NCBI GenBank assembly: GCA_015068525.1
Contig: SVKJ01000005.1
Location: 39,302-103,301 of the forward strand
From: Oscillospiraceae bacterium
GTDB lineage: Bacteria > Bacillota > Clostridia > UMGS1840 > HGM11507
Reading direction: 5' to 3'
Length of the DNA stretch: 64,000 nucleotides
Positions within the stretch are counted from its first letter, which is position 1. Each line of letters starts with the position of its first letter. Below the pieces are notes generated by a model. It saw nothing but the letters and a program-made list of their open reading frames with translations, made no database searches and was not told the DNA's origin. Made by a program: the position numbers and the translations under genes. This document shows positions 17,387-26,443 of this stretch, piece by piece.

Positions 17387-18268
17387 CTAATTCCTTTTTA
17401 TTATTTGATTTTTAATTTCCAATATTTCCTGTTCGTTTTCTAAAATTTTCTGACCTATAACAACTATTCCAAGTTCTTTGTCGTCGTAAAAAGCAATAAG
17501 ATATTTTTTTATTTCATCAGTTTTAAAGTTTTTTACATCATACAAGGTTAATTTCATTGTATGAGGCGTAGCAGTATAATGACTTAACTGAGGTCCAATA
17601 ATATTTTTAAGTATTTCGTAATCATCAGTATTAAACAAATTGTCAAGTTTAATATCACACGAAATGGCACTGTTTGTTACAATTTCGTAGTCATTCCCTA
17701 AAAATTTAAAAATTTCAGAAAGCAATTCACTAAGTGAATTTTCAAATTTAATCTTTAAAACTTCATCGTAATAGTCTTCAAATAAATCAATATTTTTTGT
17801 CGCATTATTTATGTATTCAGGCTTAAAAATTTCCATGCCTTTTCGTTCGTAAAGGAAATTTCTGCTGTAATAAACACCCGAAAAGGCAGTTCCGGAATAA
17901 TTATCAAAAAATAAATATGTAATTTCTTCCAAATCATCTATAAGAGAAAATATTAAAGCAACATTTTTATTAAGATTTAGGTAATCTATATTTCTGTAAT
18001 TCGACCTGTCATATACTTTAAAAGAAATAGTTAGTCTTATAGGGAATGTATTTTCATCAACTGAAATATCCTCTGCTTTATAAGAAGAAAAATTTGTTAT
18101 ATCTACAATTTGCCCGACCACTTCAATATTTTCAAGTTTAGTATTTCTATATGAATAAATTTCTTCTAAGCCTGTTTTAGCACTGTTATAATATTTAGCA
18201 GAGATAAAAAAAGCAAAGATTAGTCCAATAATTATAATCGGAATAAAAATATATAATAATTTTTTCAT
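17387..18268 (-). CDS. Membrane-anchored protein of unknown function
   Basis: 293 residues. A single N-terminal hydrophobic helix (residues 4-24) with two Lys before it anchors the protein, leaving the rest outside. The body is rich in Asp, Asn and aromatic residues; the sequence from about 28 to 60 (SAKTGLEEIYSYRNTKLENI) recalls DUF4825 proteins, but I am not sure. RBS GAGGGG. It ends 6 bp before the editing-protein gene and follows the zinc-ribbon gene by 18 bp. Confidence 0.6.
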   Translation of the reverse strand: MKKLLYIFIPIIIIGLIFAFFISAKYYNSAKTGLEEIYSYRNTKLENIEVVGQIVDITNFSSYKAEDISVDENTFPIRLTISFKVYDRSNYRNIDYLNLNKNVALIFSLIDDLEEITYLFFDNYSGTAFSGVYYSRNFLYERKGMEIFKPEYINNATKNIDLFEDYYDEVLKIKFENSLSELLSEIFKFLGNDYEIVTNSAISCDIKLDNLFNTDDYEILKNIIGPQLSHYTATPHTMKLTLYDVKNFKTDEIKKYLIAFYDDKELGIVVIGQKILENEQEILEIKNQIIKRN

Positions 18269-18286
18269 ATAAATACCCCTCTTTAC

Positions 18287-18568
18287 TTAATAAACATACT
18301 TACAAAACGGACATTTGGGGTAATCACAATCATGTAGTTTCCCGCACTCAGGACATTTAACCTGTGCAATTTTACTGTCTGAACTTTCGTTTGCATGATA
18401 AAATTCAATCTTTCCACATTCCGGGCAAGAAAAAATATCAACATTCATTGAGCCTGCAAGCAAATTAGGTAAATCACCTAAAATCCATCCTGTTTCACCA
18501 AGTTGTATCTTCTTTTGGCCACTGTATTTCATTTTATTATTACATCTTAAACAAATAAGTTCTTTCAT
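18287..18568 (-). CDS. Small protein with three zinc-ribbon CxxC pairs
   Basis: 93 residues with CLRC near residue 6, CPEC at 48, CPEC at 73 and CPFC at 87, so two or more treble-clef-like zinc ribbons. The YSGQKKIQLGETGWILGDLPNLLAGSMNVDIF middle resembles the zinc-ribbon proteins of Clostridia annotated only as hypothetical. RBS GGAG. It is in a run of three small genes with a second ribbon protein and a 53-residue membrane protein. Confidence 0.7.
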   Translation of the reverse strand: MKELICLRCNNKMKYSGQKKIQLGETGWILGDLPNLLAGSMNVDIFSCPECGKIEFYHANESSDSKIAQVKCPECGKLHDCDYPKCPFCKYVY

Positions 18569-18604
18569 ATTCTACTCCATTAATGTTTTTATAAAAAATT
18601 TATC

Positions 18605-18874
18605 TTAATTAACTTCTTTACCACATTCAGGACAGTATTTTGGCATTTCTACTACAAGTCGTATATCTTCAATTCCTGATATAGTTAAAAATGAGTGTGA
18701 ACAATATGGACATCTGCAAAAAATAAAAATCTGCAGATAAGATATACCTAATAATATAAATCCAGCAATTTTAACTATAGATGTATATTCCTCAACAAAA
18801 AATCCAATACAAATTATTATAACTGAAATTGCAGTACCTATTATCCATGCTATTCTGCTTTTTTCGTGTTTCAA
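18605..18874 (-). CDS. Two-helix membrane protein with C-terminal zinc ribbon
   Basis: 89 residues from a TTG at 18874, chosen because GAGGGTG lies 6 nt before it; the GTG at 18883 sits inside that site. Two hydrophobic segments (about residues 8-26 and 30-50) are followed by CRCPYC and CPEC, four Cys for one zinc. Unknown function; it may sense or tether the neighbouring ribbon protein. Confidence 0.62.
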   Translation of the reverse strand: MKHEKSRIAWIIGTAISVIIICIGFFVEEYTSIVKIAGFILLGISYLQIFIFCRCPYCSHSFLTISGIEDIRLVVEMPKYCPECGKEVN

Positions 18875-18895
18875 AGCACACACCCTCTTTTTATA

Positions 18896-19057
18896 TTACT
18901 TATTCTTCTCATTAAAATAAATGATAAATGCTCCCATAACGGCAATAGCAACAATAGAACCTACTTCTGAAAACCCATTCATTTCATCATATCCAAAAGC
19001 AGTCCCAAATAACCCTAAAACAAGCGTAACTATCAATGCTAAAAATGCTTTTCCCAT
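18896..19057 (-). CDS. Small membrane protein (53 aa)
   Basis: ATG at 19057, preceded by GAGGTGG, stop at 18896. Protein starts MGKAFLALIVTLVLGLFG and has a second hydrophobic run EVGSIVAIAVMGAFIIYF before the basic end NEKNK. Two predicted helices, a glycine-rich look and good coding bias support a real gene. It lies 21 bp before the zinc-ribbon membrane protein and probably shares its transcript. No known family. Confidence 0.7.
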   Translation of the reverse strand: MGKAFLALIVTLVLGLFGTAFGYDEMNGFSEVGSIVAIAVMGAFIIYFNEKNK

Positions 19058-19083
19058 TTTATTTACCACCTCATAAAAATAGT

Positions 19084-19602
19084 TTAAAATGTATCATATA
19101 TTACAGTTTCGTTAATAGGACGATTCTTTATATGAAACTCATGAGGTACCGATGTATCAGACGGATAACCTAACATCAAAAGAGCCAAAGGTTTTATATT
19201 GTCCGGAATATTAAACTCTGATTTAATGGCTGACGGATCAAAATGCATTACCCAGCAACAACCGACTCCGATATTATGTGCCTCAAGCATCATATGTGTA
19301 GCAACAATGGCAGCATCAACAGGTGCTGAAATCGCATCATCATATTTCCTTTTCCAAGTTTCATCTTCATTATAACATACAAGCATTGCGCATGGTGCGT
19401 CAAAATGACACTTTGTGCATTTTTTGAGTTTTTCAATTGTATTATCAGTATTCAATACAAGTATTCTTTGCGGTTGAAAATTACAACCTGTCGGCGCTTT
19501 GTGTGATGCATTTAAAATTTTGGTAATACATTCGTTTGACAAATGTTCAGGTTTAAATTGTCTTACAGAGTATCTTTCTTCAATAAGTTTTTCAAATTCC
19601 AT
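19084..19602 (-). CDS. Nitroreductase-family flavoprotein
   Basis: 172 residues, a short nitroreductase. It has ERYSVRQFKPE (FMN contact), ASHKAPTGCNFQPQRILVL, MLEAHNIGVGCCWV and LLMLGYPSD. The family uses FMN and NAD(P)H to reduce nitro compounds, quinones or flavins in the cytoplasm. RBS AGAGG. It is transcribed away from the copper ATPase gene; the spacer contains the ATPase promoter. Confidence 0.88.
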   Translation of the reverse strand: MEFEKLIEERYSVRQFKPEHLSNECITKILNASHKAPTGCNFQPQRILVLNTDNTIEKLKKCTKCHFDAPCAMLVCYNEDETWKRKYDDAISAPVDAAIVATHMMLEAHNIGVGCCWVMHFDPSAIKSEFNIPDNIKPLALLMLGYPSDTSVPHEFHIKNRPINETVIYDTF

Positions 19603-19665
19603 ATGTAATACCTCTTTTTTTTAATTAATTGTATCACAAAATATTTTGTATGTAAAGATGTGCAT

Positions 19666-19694
19666 TTGACAAAGGAAAAATAATTTTATATAAT
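19666..19694 (+). promoter_or_regulatory. Consensus sigma-A promoter of copA
   Basis: TTGACA (19666-19671), 17-nt spacer, TATAAT (19689-19694). A perfect match to both consensus hexamers, so a repressor such as CsoR would be expected, although no csoR gene is in the window. Confidence 0.9.
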
Positions 19695-19734
19695 AAAAAT
19701 AACATAAAACAACAAATTATAATGGAGGGATAAA

Positions 19735-22185
19735 ATGGAATATAATGTTTCAGGCATGAGTTGTGCTGCATGTTCTCAAAGAGTTGAGAAAGCAGTTTCT
19801 TCATTACCAAATGTTGAATCATGCACAGTAAATTTGCTTACCAATTCAATGAATGTTTCAGGAACTGCAACTGACCAAGAAATAATAGATGCTGTAATTA
19901 AAGCAGGTTATAGCGCAAGTAAAAAAGGTGAAAACGATAATAATTTTAAAAAAGAAGAAACTACATTAGATGAAACAAAAACTCTTAAAAGAAGAATTGT
20001 ATCTTCCCTGTTCTTTTTAGTCATCTTAATGTACTTTTCAATGGGTAATACAATGTTTGGATTACCACTTCCTGAATTCTTAAGTAAAAATTCTCTTGCA
20101 ATATGTTTAATTCAAATGCTTCTTGCTATTATAGTAATGATAATCAACAAAAAATTCTTTATAAGCGGTTTTAAAGGAATATTAAACAAATCTCCTAACA
20201 TGGACTCTCTTGTTGCACTTGGATCTTTTTCATCTTTTGCATACAGCTTATGTATTTTGTTTTATATGACTCAATTATATGTAGAAGGTAATATAACACT
20301 TGCAAACCATCAATTGCACGAAGTTTACTTTGAGTCAGCGGCAATGATTTTAACGCTCATTACTGTTGGTAAAACATTAGAATCAGTTTCAAAGAAAAAA
20401 ACAACTGATGCAATTAATAGCCTTATAAATCTTGCACCGAAAACTGCAACAGTAGTAAGAAACGGCAAAGAAATGGTTATACCTGTAAAAGATATTATAA
20501 AAGGTGATATATTCTTAGTTAAACCGGGAGAAAGCATTCCTGCTGACGGAGTAATAATTGAAGGTCATTCTGCCGTTAATGAATCAGCACTTACAGGAGA
20601 AAGTATTCCTGTTGATAAAGAAATTGGTGATTTAGTATCGCAATCAACAATAAATGAGTATGGTTTTTTAAAATGCGAAGCGCAAAAAGTCGGTGAAGAA
20701 ACACTATTTTCTAAGATTATTAAAACTGTAAATGATGCATCATCTTCAAAGGCTCCGATTGCCAAAGTGGCAGACAAAGTTTCAGGGATATTTGTTCCCA
20801 TTGTTATTATAATAGCAATTATAACATTTTTTGTATGGCTAGTCTTGGGTGAAAGCATCGGATTTTCTCTTGCAAGAGCAGTTTCCGTACTTGTAATCAG
20901 TTGCCCTTGTGCCTTAGGCCTTGCAACTCCTGTTGCAATTATGGTCGGTAACGGTGTAGGTGCAAAGCACGGAATACTTTTTAAAAATGCTCAGGCGCTT
21001 GAATATACCGGTAAAATTAAAATAATTGCACTCGATAAAACAGGTACAATTACAAAAGGAAAACCTGAGGTTACGGATATTATACCATTTTCAACAAGCA
21101 AAGAAGAATTATTAAAGTATGCATATTCTCTTGAACTTAAAAGCGAACATCCTCTGGCTAAAGCCATTATTAAAAAAGCACAGGAAGATAATATAACACA
21201 TTTTGAGAGCGAAGATTTTAAAATTCTTCCGGGAAATGGATTAAGTGCGACAATAAATGAAAATAAGGTTTACGGAGGAAATTTAAAATTTATAGAAAAA
21301 TTTATTTCAGTAGACGATAAAATATTAAACAAAGCAAATGAATTATCAGAAAATGGTAAGACTCCCCTTTTCTTTTCTAAGGAAAATGTTCTTTTGGGAA
21401 TTATTGCAGTAACTGATACGATAAGAGAAGACAGTTTCTTTGCAATAAAAGAATTAAAACAAATGGGAATTAAAACTGTTATGTTAACAGGTGATAATAT
21501 TAAAACTGCATCTGCAGTAAAAAAACAGGTTTTAGTTGATGAAGTTATAGCTGATGTTTTACCAAATGATAAAGCAAGTAAAATATTAAACCTTAAAAGT
21601 TACGGGAAAACTGCAATGGTTGGTGACGGTATAAACGATGCACCTGCACTTATATCAAGTGATGTTGGAATAGCTATTGGCGGAGGGACAGATGTTGCAA
21701 TTGAAACTTCTGATGTTGTCCTTTTGAAAAACAGTTTATCAGATATACCTAAATTAATTAAATTAAGTAAAAAAACTTTAAAAATAATACATCAGAACTT
21801 ATTTTGGGCATTTATATACAATATAATTGGAATACCTCTTGCTGCAGGCGTATTTATACCATTTTTCAACTTAAAACTAAATCCTATGTTCGGTGCTTTA
21901 GCAATGAGTTTATCCAGTTTTTGTGTTGTAACAAATGCTTTAAGATTAAATAATATAAAATTTAACAAAAAGGAGAAAAAGAAGATGGAAGTAAAAATGA
22001 ACATTGAAGGTATGATGTGTATGCATTGCGAGGCAAGAGTGAAGAAATGTTTAGAAGAAATAGATGGTGTTTCCGAAGCTATTGTAAATCACGAACAAAA
22101 CTCTGCAATTGTTAAAATGACAAAAGAAATTCCATTTGATACATTGAAAAAAACTGTTGAAGCGCAAGGCTATAAAGTTATATAA
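19735..22185 (+). CDS. copA: Copper-exporting P1B-1 ATPase with C-terminal CopZ-like domain
   Basis: 816 residues. An N-terminal HMA domain (GMSCAACS, residues 7-14) is followed by eight membrane helices, TGES in the actuator domain, SCPCALGLATP near 385 in helix 6, DKTGT (phosphorylated Asp) near 436, HP in the nucleotide domain, GDGINDAPAL and the P1B-1 helix-8 motif MSLSS near 724. It pumps Cu(I) out. The last 66 residues are a second HMA domain (GMMCMHCEARV), unusual at the C terminus. It has a ribosome binding site of its own in the coding sequence. Confidence 0.95.
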   Translation: MEYNVSGMSCAACSQRVEKAVSSLPNVESCTVNLLTNSMNVSGTATDQEIIDAVIKAGYSASKKGENDNNFKKEETTLDETKTLKRRIVSSLFFLVILMYFSMGNTMFGLPLPEFLSKNSLAICLIQMLLAIIVMIINKKFFISGFKGILNKSPNMDSLVALGSFSSFAYSLCILFYMTQLYVEGNITLANHQLHEVYFESAAMILTLITVGKTLESVSKKKTTDAINSLINLAPKTATVVRNGKEMVIPVKDIIKGDIFLVKPGESIPADGVIIEGHSAVNESALTGESIPVDKEIGDLVSQSTINEYGFLKCEAQKVGEETLFSKIIKTVNDASSSKAPIAKVADKVSGIFVPIVIIIAIITFFVWLVLGESIGFSLARAVSVLVISCPCALGLATPVAIMVGNGVGAKHGILFKNAQALEYTGKIKIIALDKTGTITKGKPEVTDIIPFSTSKEELLKYAYSLELKSEHPLAKAIIKKAQEDNITHFESEDFKILPGNGLSATINENKVYGGNLKFIEKFISVDDKILNKANELSENGKTPLFFSKENVLLGIIAVTDTIREDSFFAIKELKQMGIKTVMLTGDNIKTASAVKKQVLVDEVIADVLPNDKASKILNLKSYGKTAMVGDGINDAPALISSDVGIAIGGGTDVAIETSDVVLLKNSLSDIPKLIKLSKKTLKIIHQNLFWAFIYNIIGIPLAAGVFIPFFNLKLNPMFGALAMSLSSFCVVTNALRLNNIKFNKKEKKKMEVKMNIEGMMCMHCEARVKKCLEEIDGVSEAIVNHEQNSAIVKMTKEIPFDTLKKTVEAQGYKVI
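21970..21987 (+). promoter_or_regulatory. Internal ribosome binding site and start for a separate CopZ-like protein
   Basis: AAGGAG (21970-21975), 9-nt spacer, then an in-frame ATG at 21985, 250 codons-times-three before the copA start frame-wise (codon 751). Translation from here would give a 66-residue HMA protein with MCMHC, the size of CopZ copper chaperones. Confidence 0.5.
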
Positions 22186-22190
22186 GATTA

Positions 22191-22219
22191 TTGATTTTAT
22201 TGTTATTTTATGATACAAT
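22191..22219 (+). promoter_or_regulatory. Promoter of the parvulin gene
   Basis: TTGATT (22191-22196), 17-nt spacer, TACAAT (22214-22219), directly after the copA stop. Confidence 0.75.
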
Positions 22220-22249
22220 GTAATAAAAAAGAAAATGGAGATTTTTAAT

Positions 22250-22993
22250 ATGGAAATTAAAATACTTGCAAAAGTAAACGGAACACCTGTTACAAGTCAG
22301 GATGTTGATAATGAAATTAAAATGCTTGGTCAAAGAGGTCAGGAATTTAACAATCCACAAGGAAGAGAAATAGTTTTGGAACAAATTATAGCAAGAAAAT
22401 TATTCTTACTTGACGCTATAAAAAACGGATATGAATATAATCCTGTTTTTAAAGATGAACTTCAAAAACTAAAAGAAGATTTACTTGCCAACTTTGCTAT
22501 TACAAAAGCAGTTGAAAATGTAAAAGTTACCGAAGAAGATATTAAAGAGTTTTATAACAATAATAAAGATAAAATGATTGCGCCTGAAACTGTTAACGCA
22601 AGTCATATTTTAGTTGATGATGAAAATAAAGCAAAAGAACTTTTAGAAGAAATCAAATCAGGAAAAATTACTTTTGAGGAAGCGGCAAAAAATAACAGTT
22701 CCTGCCCATCTTCTCAAAACGGAGGTAGTTTAGGTGAATTTGGAAAAGGTCAAATGGTTCCTGAATTTGATACATTTGTTTTCTCAATGAATGTTGGCGA
22801 AATATCAGGACCTTGTAAAACTCAGTTCGGTTATCATTTAATAAAATTAAATTCAAAAACCGAAGCAAAAGAAATACCATTTGATGATGTTAAAGAAAAT
22901 ATTGCAATGCAACTTACTGCAGAAAAACAGCAAGCTGCTTATCAGTCAAAAATTAATCAAATGAAAATATTATATCCTGTTGATAAGTTCTAA
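22250..22993 (+). CDS. Parvulin-type peptidyl-prolyl isomerase (cytoplasmic)
   Basis: 247 residues from the ATG at 22250 (GGAG upstream). An N-terminal SurA/trigger-like helical part (KVNGTPVTSQDVDNEIKML) leads into a rotamase domain with VNASHILVDDENKAKELLEEI near 115, SSCPSSQNGGSLGEFGKGQMVPEFD and GPCKTQFGYHLIKL, the parvulin signature. No signal peptide or lipobox, so unlike PrsA it stays in the cytoplasm. Probably a folding helper. Confidence 0.88.
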   Translation: MEIKILAKVNGTPVTSQDVDNEIKMLGQRGQEFNNPQGREIVLEQIIARKLFLLDAIKNGYEYNPVFKDELQKLKEDLLANFAITKAVENVKVTEEDIKEFYNNNKDKMIAPETVNASHILVDDENKAKELLEEIKSGKITFEEAAKNNSSCPSSQNGGSLGEFGKGQMVPEFDTFVFSMNVGEISGPCKTQFGYHLIKLNSKTEAKEIPFDDVKENIAMQLTAEKQQAAYQSKINQMKILYPVDKF

Positions 22994-23030
22994 AATATTT
23001 ACTGTTTGTATTTTTGATATAATAAATTTT

Positions 23031-23061
23031 AAAAGCCTGTTCATTCAAAGAACAGGCTTTT
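23031..23061. terminator. Bidirectional terminator
   Basis: 12-bp perfect stem AAAAGCCTGTTC/GAACAGGCTTTT (23031-23042 with 23050-23061), between the convergent parvulin and CYTH genes. The end of the CYTH gene is in the stem-loop. Confidence 0.9.
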
Positions 23062-23503
23062 TTGCCAAATTATGATTTGAATATCTCTTATCATCAGTTA
23101 CTTCTTTTTCAATAAATGGAGGAAGAGAAAATTCTTCTTCTTCACTTTCAAGTTCAATTTCTGCTATAATTATCCCCTTGTTTTTACCTTCAAAAACATC
23201 AATTTCCCACATTTTTTTATCATAAGGATAAGTGTATCTCGTTTTTTCCAAAACTTCGCCTGAACAAGCATTTTCAAGAAGATTCAATGCATCATCATAA
23301 GGGATTTCATATTCAAACTCGCCTCTTGATAACTTACTTTTTCTATATTTAACTGTAAGAAATGCTTTGTCATTAAAGGTCCTTACTCTGACAACTTTCC
23401 CATCTTGTGATGAAATATACCCTTGCTTTATTTTAATCTTTTCTATAGCTTTTTTTACATCAAATTCTTTTACCAAAAATTTTCTTTCAATTTCAATATT
23501 CAT
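23045..23503 (-). CDS. CYTH-domain phosphohydrolase-like protein
   Basis: 152 residues. It begins MNIEIERKFLV, the ExExK metal/phosphate motif of CYTH enzymes, followed by KQGYIS, VVRVRTFNDKAFLTVKYR, EFEYEIP, KTRYTYPY, WEIDVFEGKNKGIIIAEIELESEEE, all the alternating charged strands of the tunnel fold. Members cleave triphosphates such as inorganic triphosphate or thiamine triphosphate. The exact substrate is unknown. RBS AAAGGA. Confidence 0.9.
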   Translation of the reverse strand: MNIEIERKFLVKEFDVKKAIEKIKIKQGYISSQDGKVVRVRTFNDKAFLTVKYRKSKLSRGEFEYEIPYDDALNLLENACSGEVLEKTRYTYPYDKKMWEIDVFEGKNKGIIIAEIELESEEEEFSLPPFIEKEVTDDKRYSNHNLAKKPVL

Positions 23504-23571
23504 ATACTATCCTTTTTATCAAAAAAAGGGCTAAAACATAACCCTTTTTTAACTAATTTTAAATTCTTATT

Positions 23572-24726
23572 TTATATTACTCTTACTCTGATTATACCTT
23601 CAATACCTTCAATGTCTTTAACAACACTTTCGCTGATATCTCCTGTAACGTCAACCATAGTGTAAGCAACATTATTCCTGCTTCCGTTAATCATACCTTC
23701 AATATTTATACCATCTTTAGCAAGTTGATTTGAAATCTGACTTAACATATTAGGAATATTTTCGTGAATAACAGTTATTCTTATATCTGTTGATCTTGGC
23801 ATTGTAACTTTAGGGAAATTAACAGAATTAACAATATTACCGTTTTCCAAAAAGTCCATAATTTGTTTAACAGCCATAACAGCACAGTTATCTTCTGCTT
23901 CAGGTGTTGATGCACCTAAATGAGGAATAGCAACAACATTTTTATATGTATGAAGACTGTTACATGGAAAATCGCAAACATATTTTGCAACTTTTCCGTC
24001 ATCAATTGCTTCTTTCATTGCGTCAGACTCAACAAGTTCTGCTCTTGAGAAATTTAAAATTCTTACTCCGTCTTTCATTTGCGCAATTGTCTGAGTATTA
24101 ATCATAGACTGAGTATCTTTGTTGAATGGAAGATGAAGTGTGATATAATCACAGTTTTCATATATTTCTTTTAAATCAGTTGCTCTTTTTATTGATTTCG
24201 AAACACTCCATGCAGCATCAACTGAAATAAAAGGATCGTAACCTATAACTTCCATACCAAGATGAGATGCAGTATTTGCAACTAAAACGCCGATTGCTCC
24301 TAAACCTATAACCCCTAATTTTTTACCCATAATTTCAGGACCTACAAAAGCCCCTTTTCCTTTTTCAACATCTTTTGCTATCTGGTCTGAATCAAGAGTT
24401 TCTGCCCATTTGATACCACCGACAATATCTCTGGATGCAAGGAAAAGCCCTGCAATAACAAGTTCTTTTACAGCATTAGCATTTGCTCCGGGAGTATTGA
24501 ATACAACAATACCCTCCTCAGCACATTTTTCAACAGGGATATTGTTTACCCCTGCACCTGCTCTGCCGATTGCAAGTAAACTTTTAGGCATATCATATTC
24601 ATGCATATTAAAACTTCTTAAAATAACAGCATCAGGATTTTCTATATTATCTGAAATTTTATAATCAGATGTAAACTTACTAAGACCAATCTTAGAAATT
24701 TTATTAAGAGTTAATATATTGCTCAT
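23572..24726 (-). CDS. serA: D-3-phosphoglycerate dehydrogenase
   Basis: 384 residues from the ATG at 24726 (GGTGA upstream). It has the 2-hydroxyacid dehydrogenase order: RAGAGVNNIPVEKC, GKKLGVIGLGAIGVLVA (NAD-binding), LHLPFNKDTQSMI, the catalytic Arg in LNFSRAELV and HLGASTPEAEDNCA with the catalytic His, then a C-terminal ACT domain (ITVIHENIPNMLSQI). First step of serine synthesis from glycolysis; ACT domains usually sense serine. Lies 18 bp after serC in one operon. Confidence 0.95.
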   Translation of the reverse strand: MSNILTLNKISKIGLSKFTSDYKISDNIENPDAVILRSFNMHEYDMPKSLLAIGRAGAGVNNIPVEKCAEEGIVVFNTPGANANAVKELVIAGLFLASRDIVGGIKWAETLDSDQIAKDVEKGKGAFVGPEIMGKKLGVIGLGAIGVLVANTASHLGMEVIGYDPFISVDAAWSVSKSIKRATDLKEIYENCDYITLHLPFNKDTQSMINTQTIAQMKDGVRILNFSRAELVESDAMKEAIDDGKVAKYVCDFPCNSLHTYKNVVAIPHLGASTPEAEDNCAVMAVKQIMDFLENGNIVNSVNFPKVTMPRSTDIRITVIHENIPNMLSQISNQLAKDGINIEGMINGSRNNVAYTMVDVTGDISESVVKDIEGIEGIIRVRVI

Positions 24727-24744
24727 TTTAATCACCATTTATAA

Positions 24745-25827
24745 TTATTTATTTTCCATTTCAAATTTTTTCATAAATTCAACTAATTTTTTAACACCTT
24801 CAATTGGCATAGCATTATATATACTTGCTCTCATACCGCCAACACTTCTATGCCCTTTTATGTTAACAAAACCATTTGCTTTAGCTTCTTTTACAAATTT
24901 ATCATCAAGTTCAGGATTTCCTGTAACAAATGTTGCATTCATTATAGAACGGTCTTCTTTTTCGGCACAACCTTTAAACAAGTTAGACTCATCTAAATAG
25001 TTATATAAAATACCTGCTTTTTCAATGTTGATTTTTTCAATAGCAGAAACACCGCCAAGGCTCTTTATCCATTCTAACACTAAACCACACATATATATAC
25101 TGTATGTCGGAGGTGTGTTATACATAGAATCATTTTTAGCATGAACACTGTAATCAAGCATTGTAGGTGTAATAGGCAATGCATTTCCGATTAAATCTTC
25201 TCTTATAATTACTACAGTTAAACCTGCAGGACCAATATTCTTCTGAGCACCTGCATATAATAAACCAAACTTAGAAACATCTAATTTTTCAGATAATATA
25301 CATGAAGAAATATCAGCAACCAAAGGAACATTTCCTGTATCAGGAATATAGTTATATTTTGTTCCATAGATTGTATTATTAAGTGTTATATGTACAAAAT
25401 CTGCGTCTTTTGAAAAATCACTGTTTGAAAGTTTTGGAATATATGAAAAAGTTTTATCTTTACTTGATGCAACAATATTTGCTTCCCCAAATTTTGCACC
25501 TTCGTCTGCTGCTTTTCCTGCAAACTGACCAGTAACAACATAATCGGCTTTCATATTTTTACCATATAAATTAAGGGGAACCATGGCAAACTGTGTAGAA
25601 GCTCCACCTTGCAAAAATAACACTTTATAATTTTCAGGTATGTTCATAAGCTCATAAAACATACTGTTTGCTTTAAAAATAATATCTTCATAATCTTTTG
25701 AACGGTGACTCATTTCCATAACTGACATACCACTATTGCCATAACATGTAAGTTCAGATGCCGCTTTTTTCAAGACATCAAGTGGTAATGAAGATGGTCC
25801 GGCCGAAAAATTAAATACTCTTTCCAT
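24745..25827 (-). CDS. serC: Phosphoserine aminotransferase
   Basis: 360 residues from the ATG at 25827 (AAGGA 7 nt upstream). The frame stays open much further upstream, but there is no ribosome site and the family starts here. Features: FNFSAGPSSLPLDVL, MEMSHRSK, LFLQGGASTQFAMVP, ADISSCILSE and GAQKNIGPAG with the PLP Lys near 197, GHRSVGGMRASIYNA at the end. It makes phosphoserine from 3-phosphohydroxypyruvate, using glutamate. First gene of the serC-serA operon. Confidence 0.96.
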   Translation of the reverse strand: MERVFNFSAGPSSLPLDVLKKAASELTCYGNSGMSVMEMSHRSKDYEDIIFKANSMFYELMNIPENYKVLFLQGGASTQFAMVPLNLYGKNMKADYVVTGQFAGKAADEGAKFGEANIVASSKDKTFSYIPKLSNSDFSKDADFVHITLNNTIYGTKYNYIPDTGNVPLVADISSCILSEKLDVSKFGLLYAGAQKNIGPAGLTVVIIREDLIGNALPITPTMLDYSVHAKNDSMYNTPPTYSIYMCGLVLEWIKSLGGVSAIEKINIEKAGILYNYLDESNLFKGCAEKEDRSIMNATFVTGNPELDDKFVKEAKANGFVNIKGHRSVGGMRASIYNAMPIEGVKKLVEFMKKFEMENK

Positions 25828-25866
25828 AAAAAAATCCTTCTTTTCTAAATATATATTTTTTCTATA

Positions 25867-25895
25867 ATTATACATCAAAAGAAAAACATAGTCAA
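25867..25895 (-). promoter_or_regulatory. Promoter of serC-serA
   Basis: On the minus strand TTGACT (25895-25890), 17-nt spacer, TATAAT (25872-25867). Confidence 0.85.
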
Positions 25896-25948
25896 CTGAT
25901 TTTATCATATTTCTCAATATTGTTAAAAAATTATCAACTTGTATTCTA

Positions 25949-25977
25949 TTGACATACTGTAAAAATAAATATATTAT
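25949..25977 (+). promoter_or_regulatory. Promoter of tadA with very short leader
   Basis: TTGACA (25949-25954), 17-nt spacer, TATTAT (25972-25977). The start codon is only 16 bp after the -10 box. Confidence 0.75.
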
Positions 25978-25992
25978 TAGATTGGTGATAAT

Positions 25993-26436
25993 ATGAATGA
26001 AAATTTTATGAAAGTTGCAATAGAGGAAGCAAAAAAAGCTTTTAAAATAAATGAGATTCCTGTTGGAGCAATAATTGTTAAAGATAATAAAATTATAGCA
26101 AAAGCACATAATTTAAAAGAAAAAAATCAAAATCCCCTTCACCATGCCGAAATTCTTGCTATAGAAAGCGCCTGTTCATTACTTAATAACTGGCGCCTTA
26201 ACGACTGCGATATATATGTTACATTGGAACCATGTGTAATGTGTGCAGGTGCAATACTCAGTGCAAGAATTAAAAATTTATATTTTGGTGCTTATGATTT
26301 TAAACTTGGTGCATGTTATTCAAACGATAATATATTTAAAACAAACAAAGAAATATGTCATACAACTGTTTATGGCGGAATAATGGAAGAAGAATGTAAA
26401 AAAATAATAGGTAATTTTTTTGAAAACAAAAGATAA
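25993..26436 (+). CDS. tadA: tRNA-specific adenosine deaminase
   Basis: 147 residues, usual TadA size. It begins with ENFMKVAIEEAKKAFKINEIPVGAIIV, then the zinc/catalytic motif HHAEILAI near residue 51 and EPCVMCAGAIL near 80. It deaminates A34 to inosine in tRNA-Arg. The GGTGAT before the start is a weak site, and the leader from the mapped promoter would be only about 9 nt. Confidence 0.95.
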   Translation: MNENFMKVAIEEAKKAFKINEIPVGAIIVKDNKIIAKAHNLKEKNQNPLHHAEILAIESACSLLNNWRLNDCDIYVTLEPCVMCAGAILSARIKNLYFGAYDFKLGACYSNDNIFKTNKEICHTTVYGGIMEEECKKIIGNFFENKR

Positions 26437-26443
26437 CTACCTA

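Noticed and set aside
25828..26109. N-terminal extension of serC
   Set aside because: The open frame continues upstream over the promoter and tadA, has no ribosome site, and SerC proteins start at the chosen ATG.
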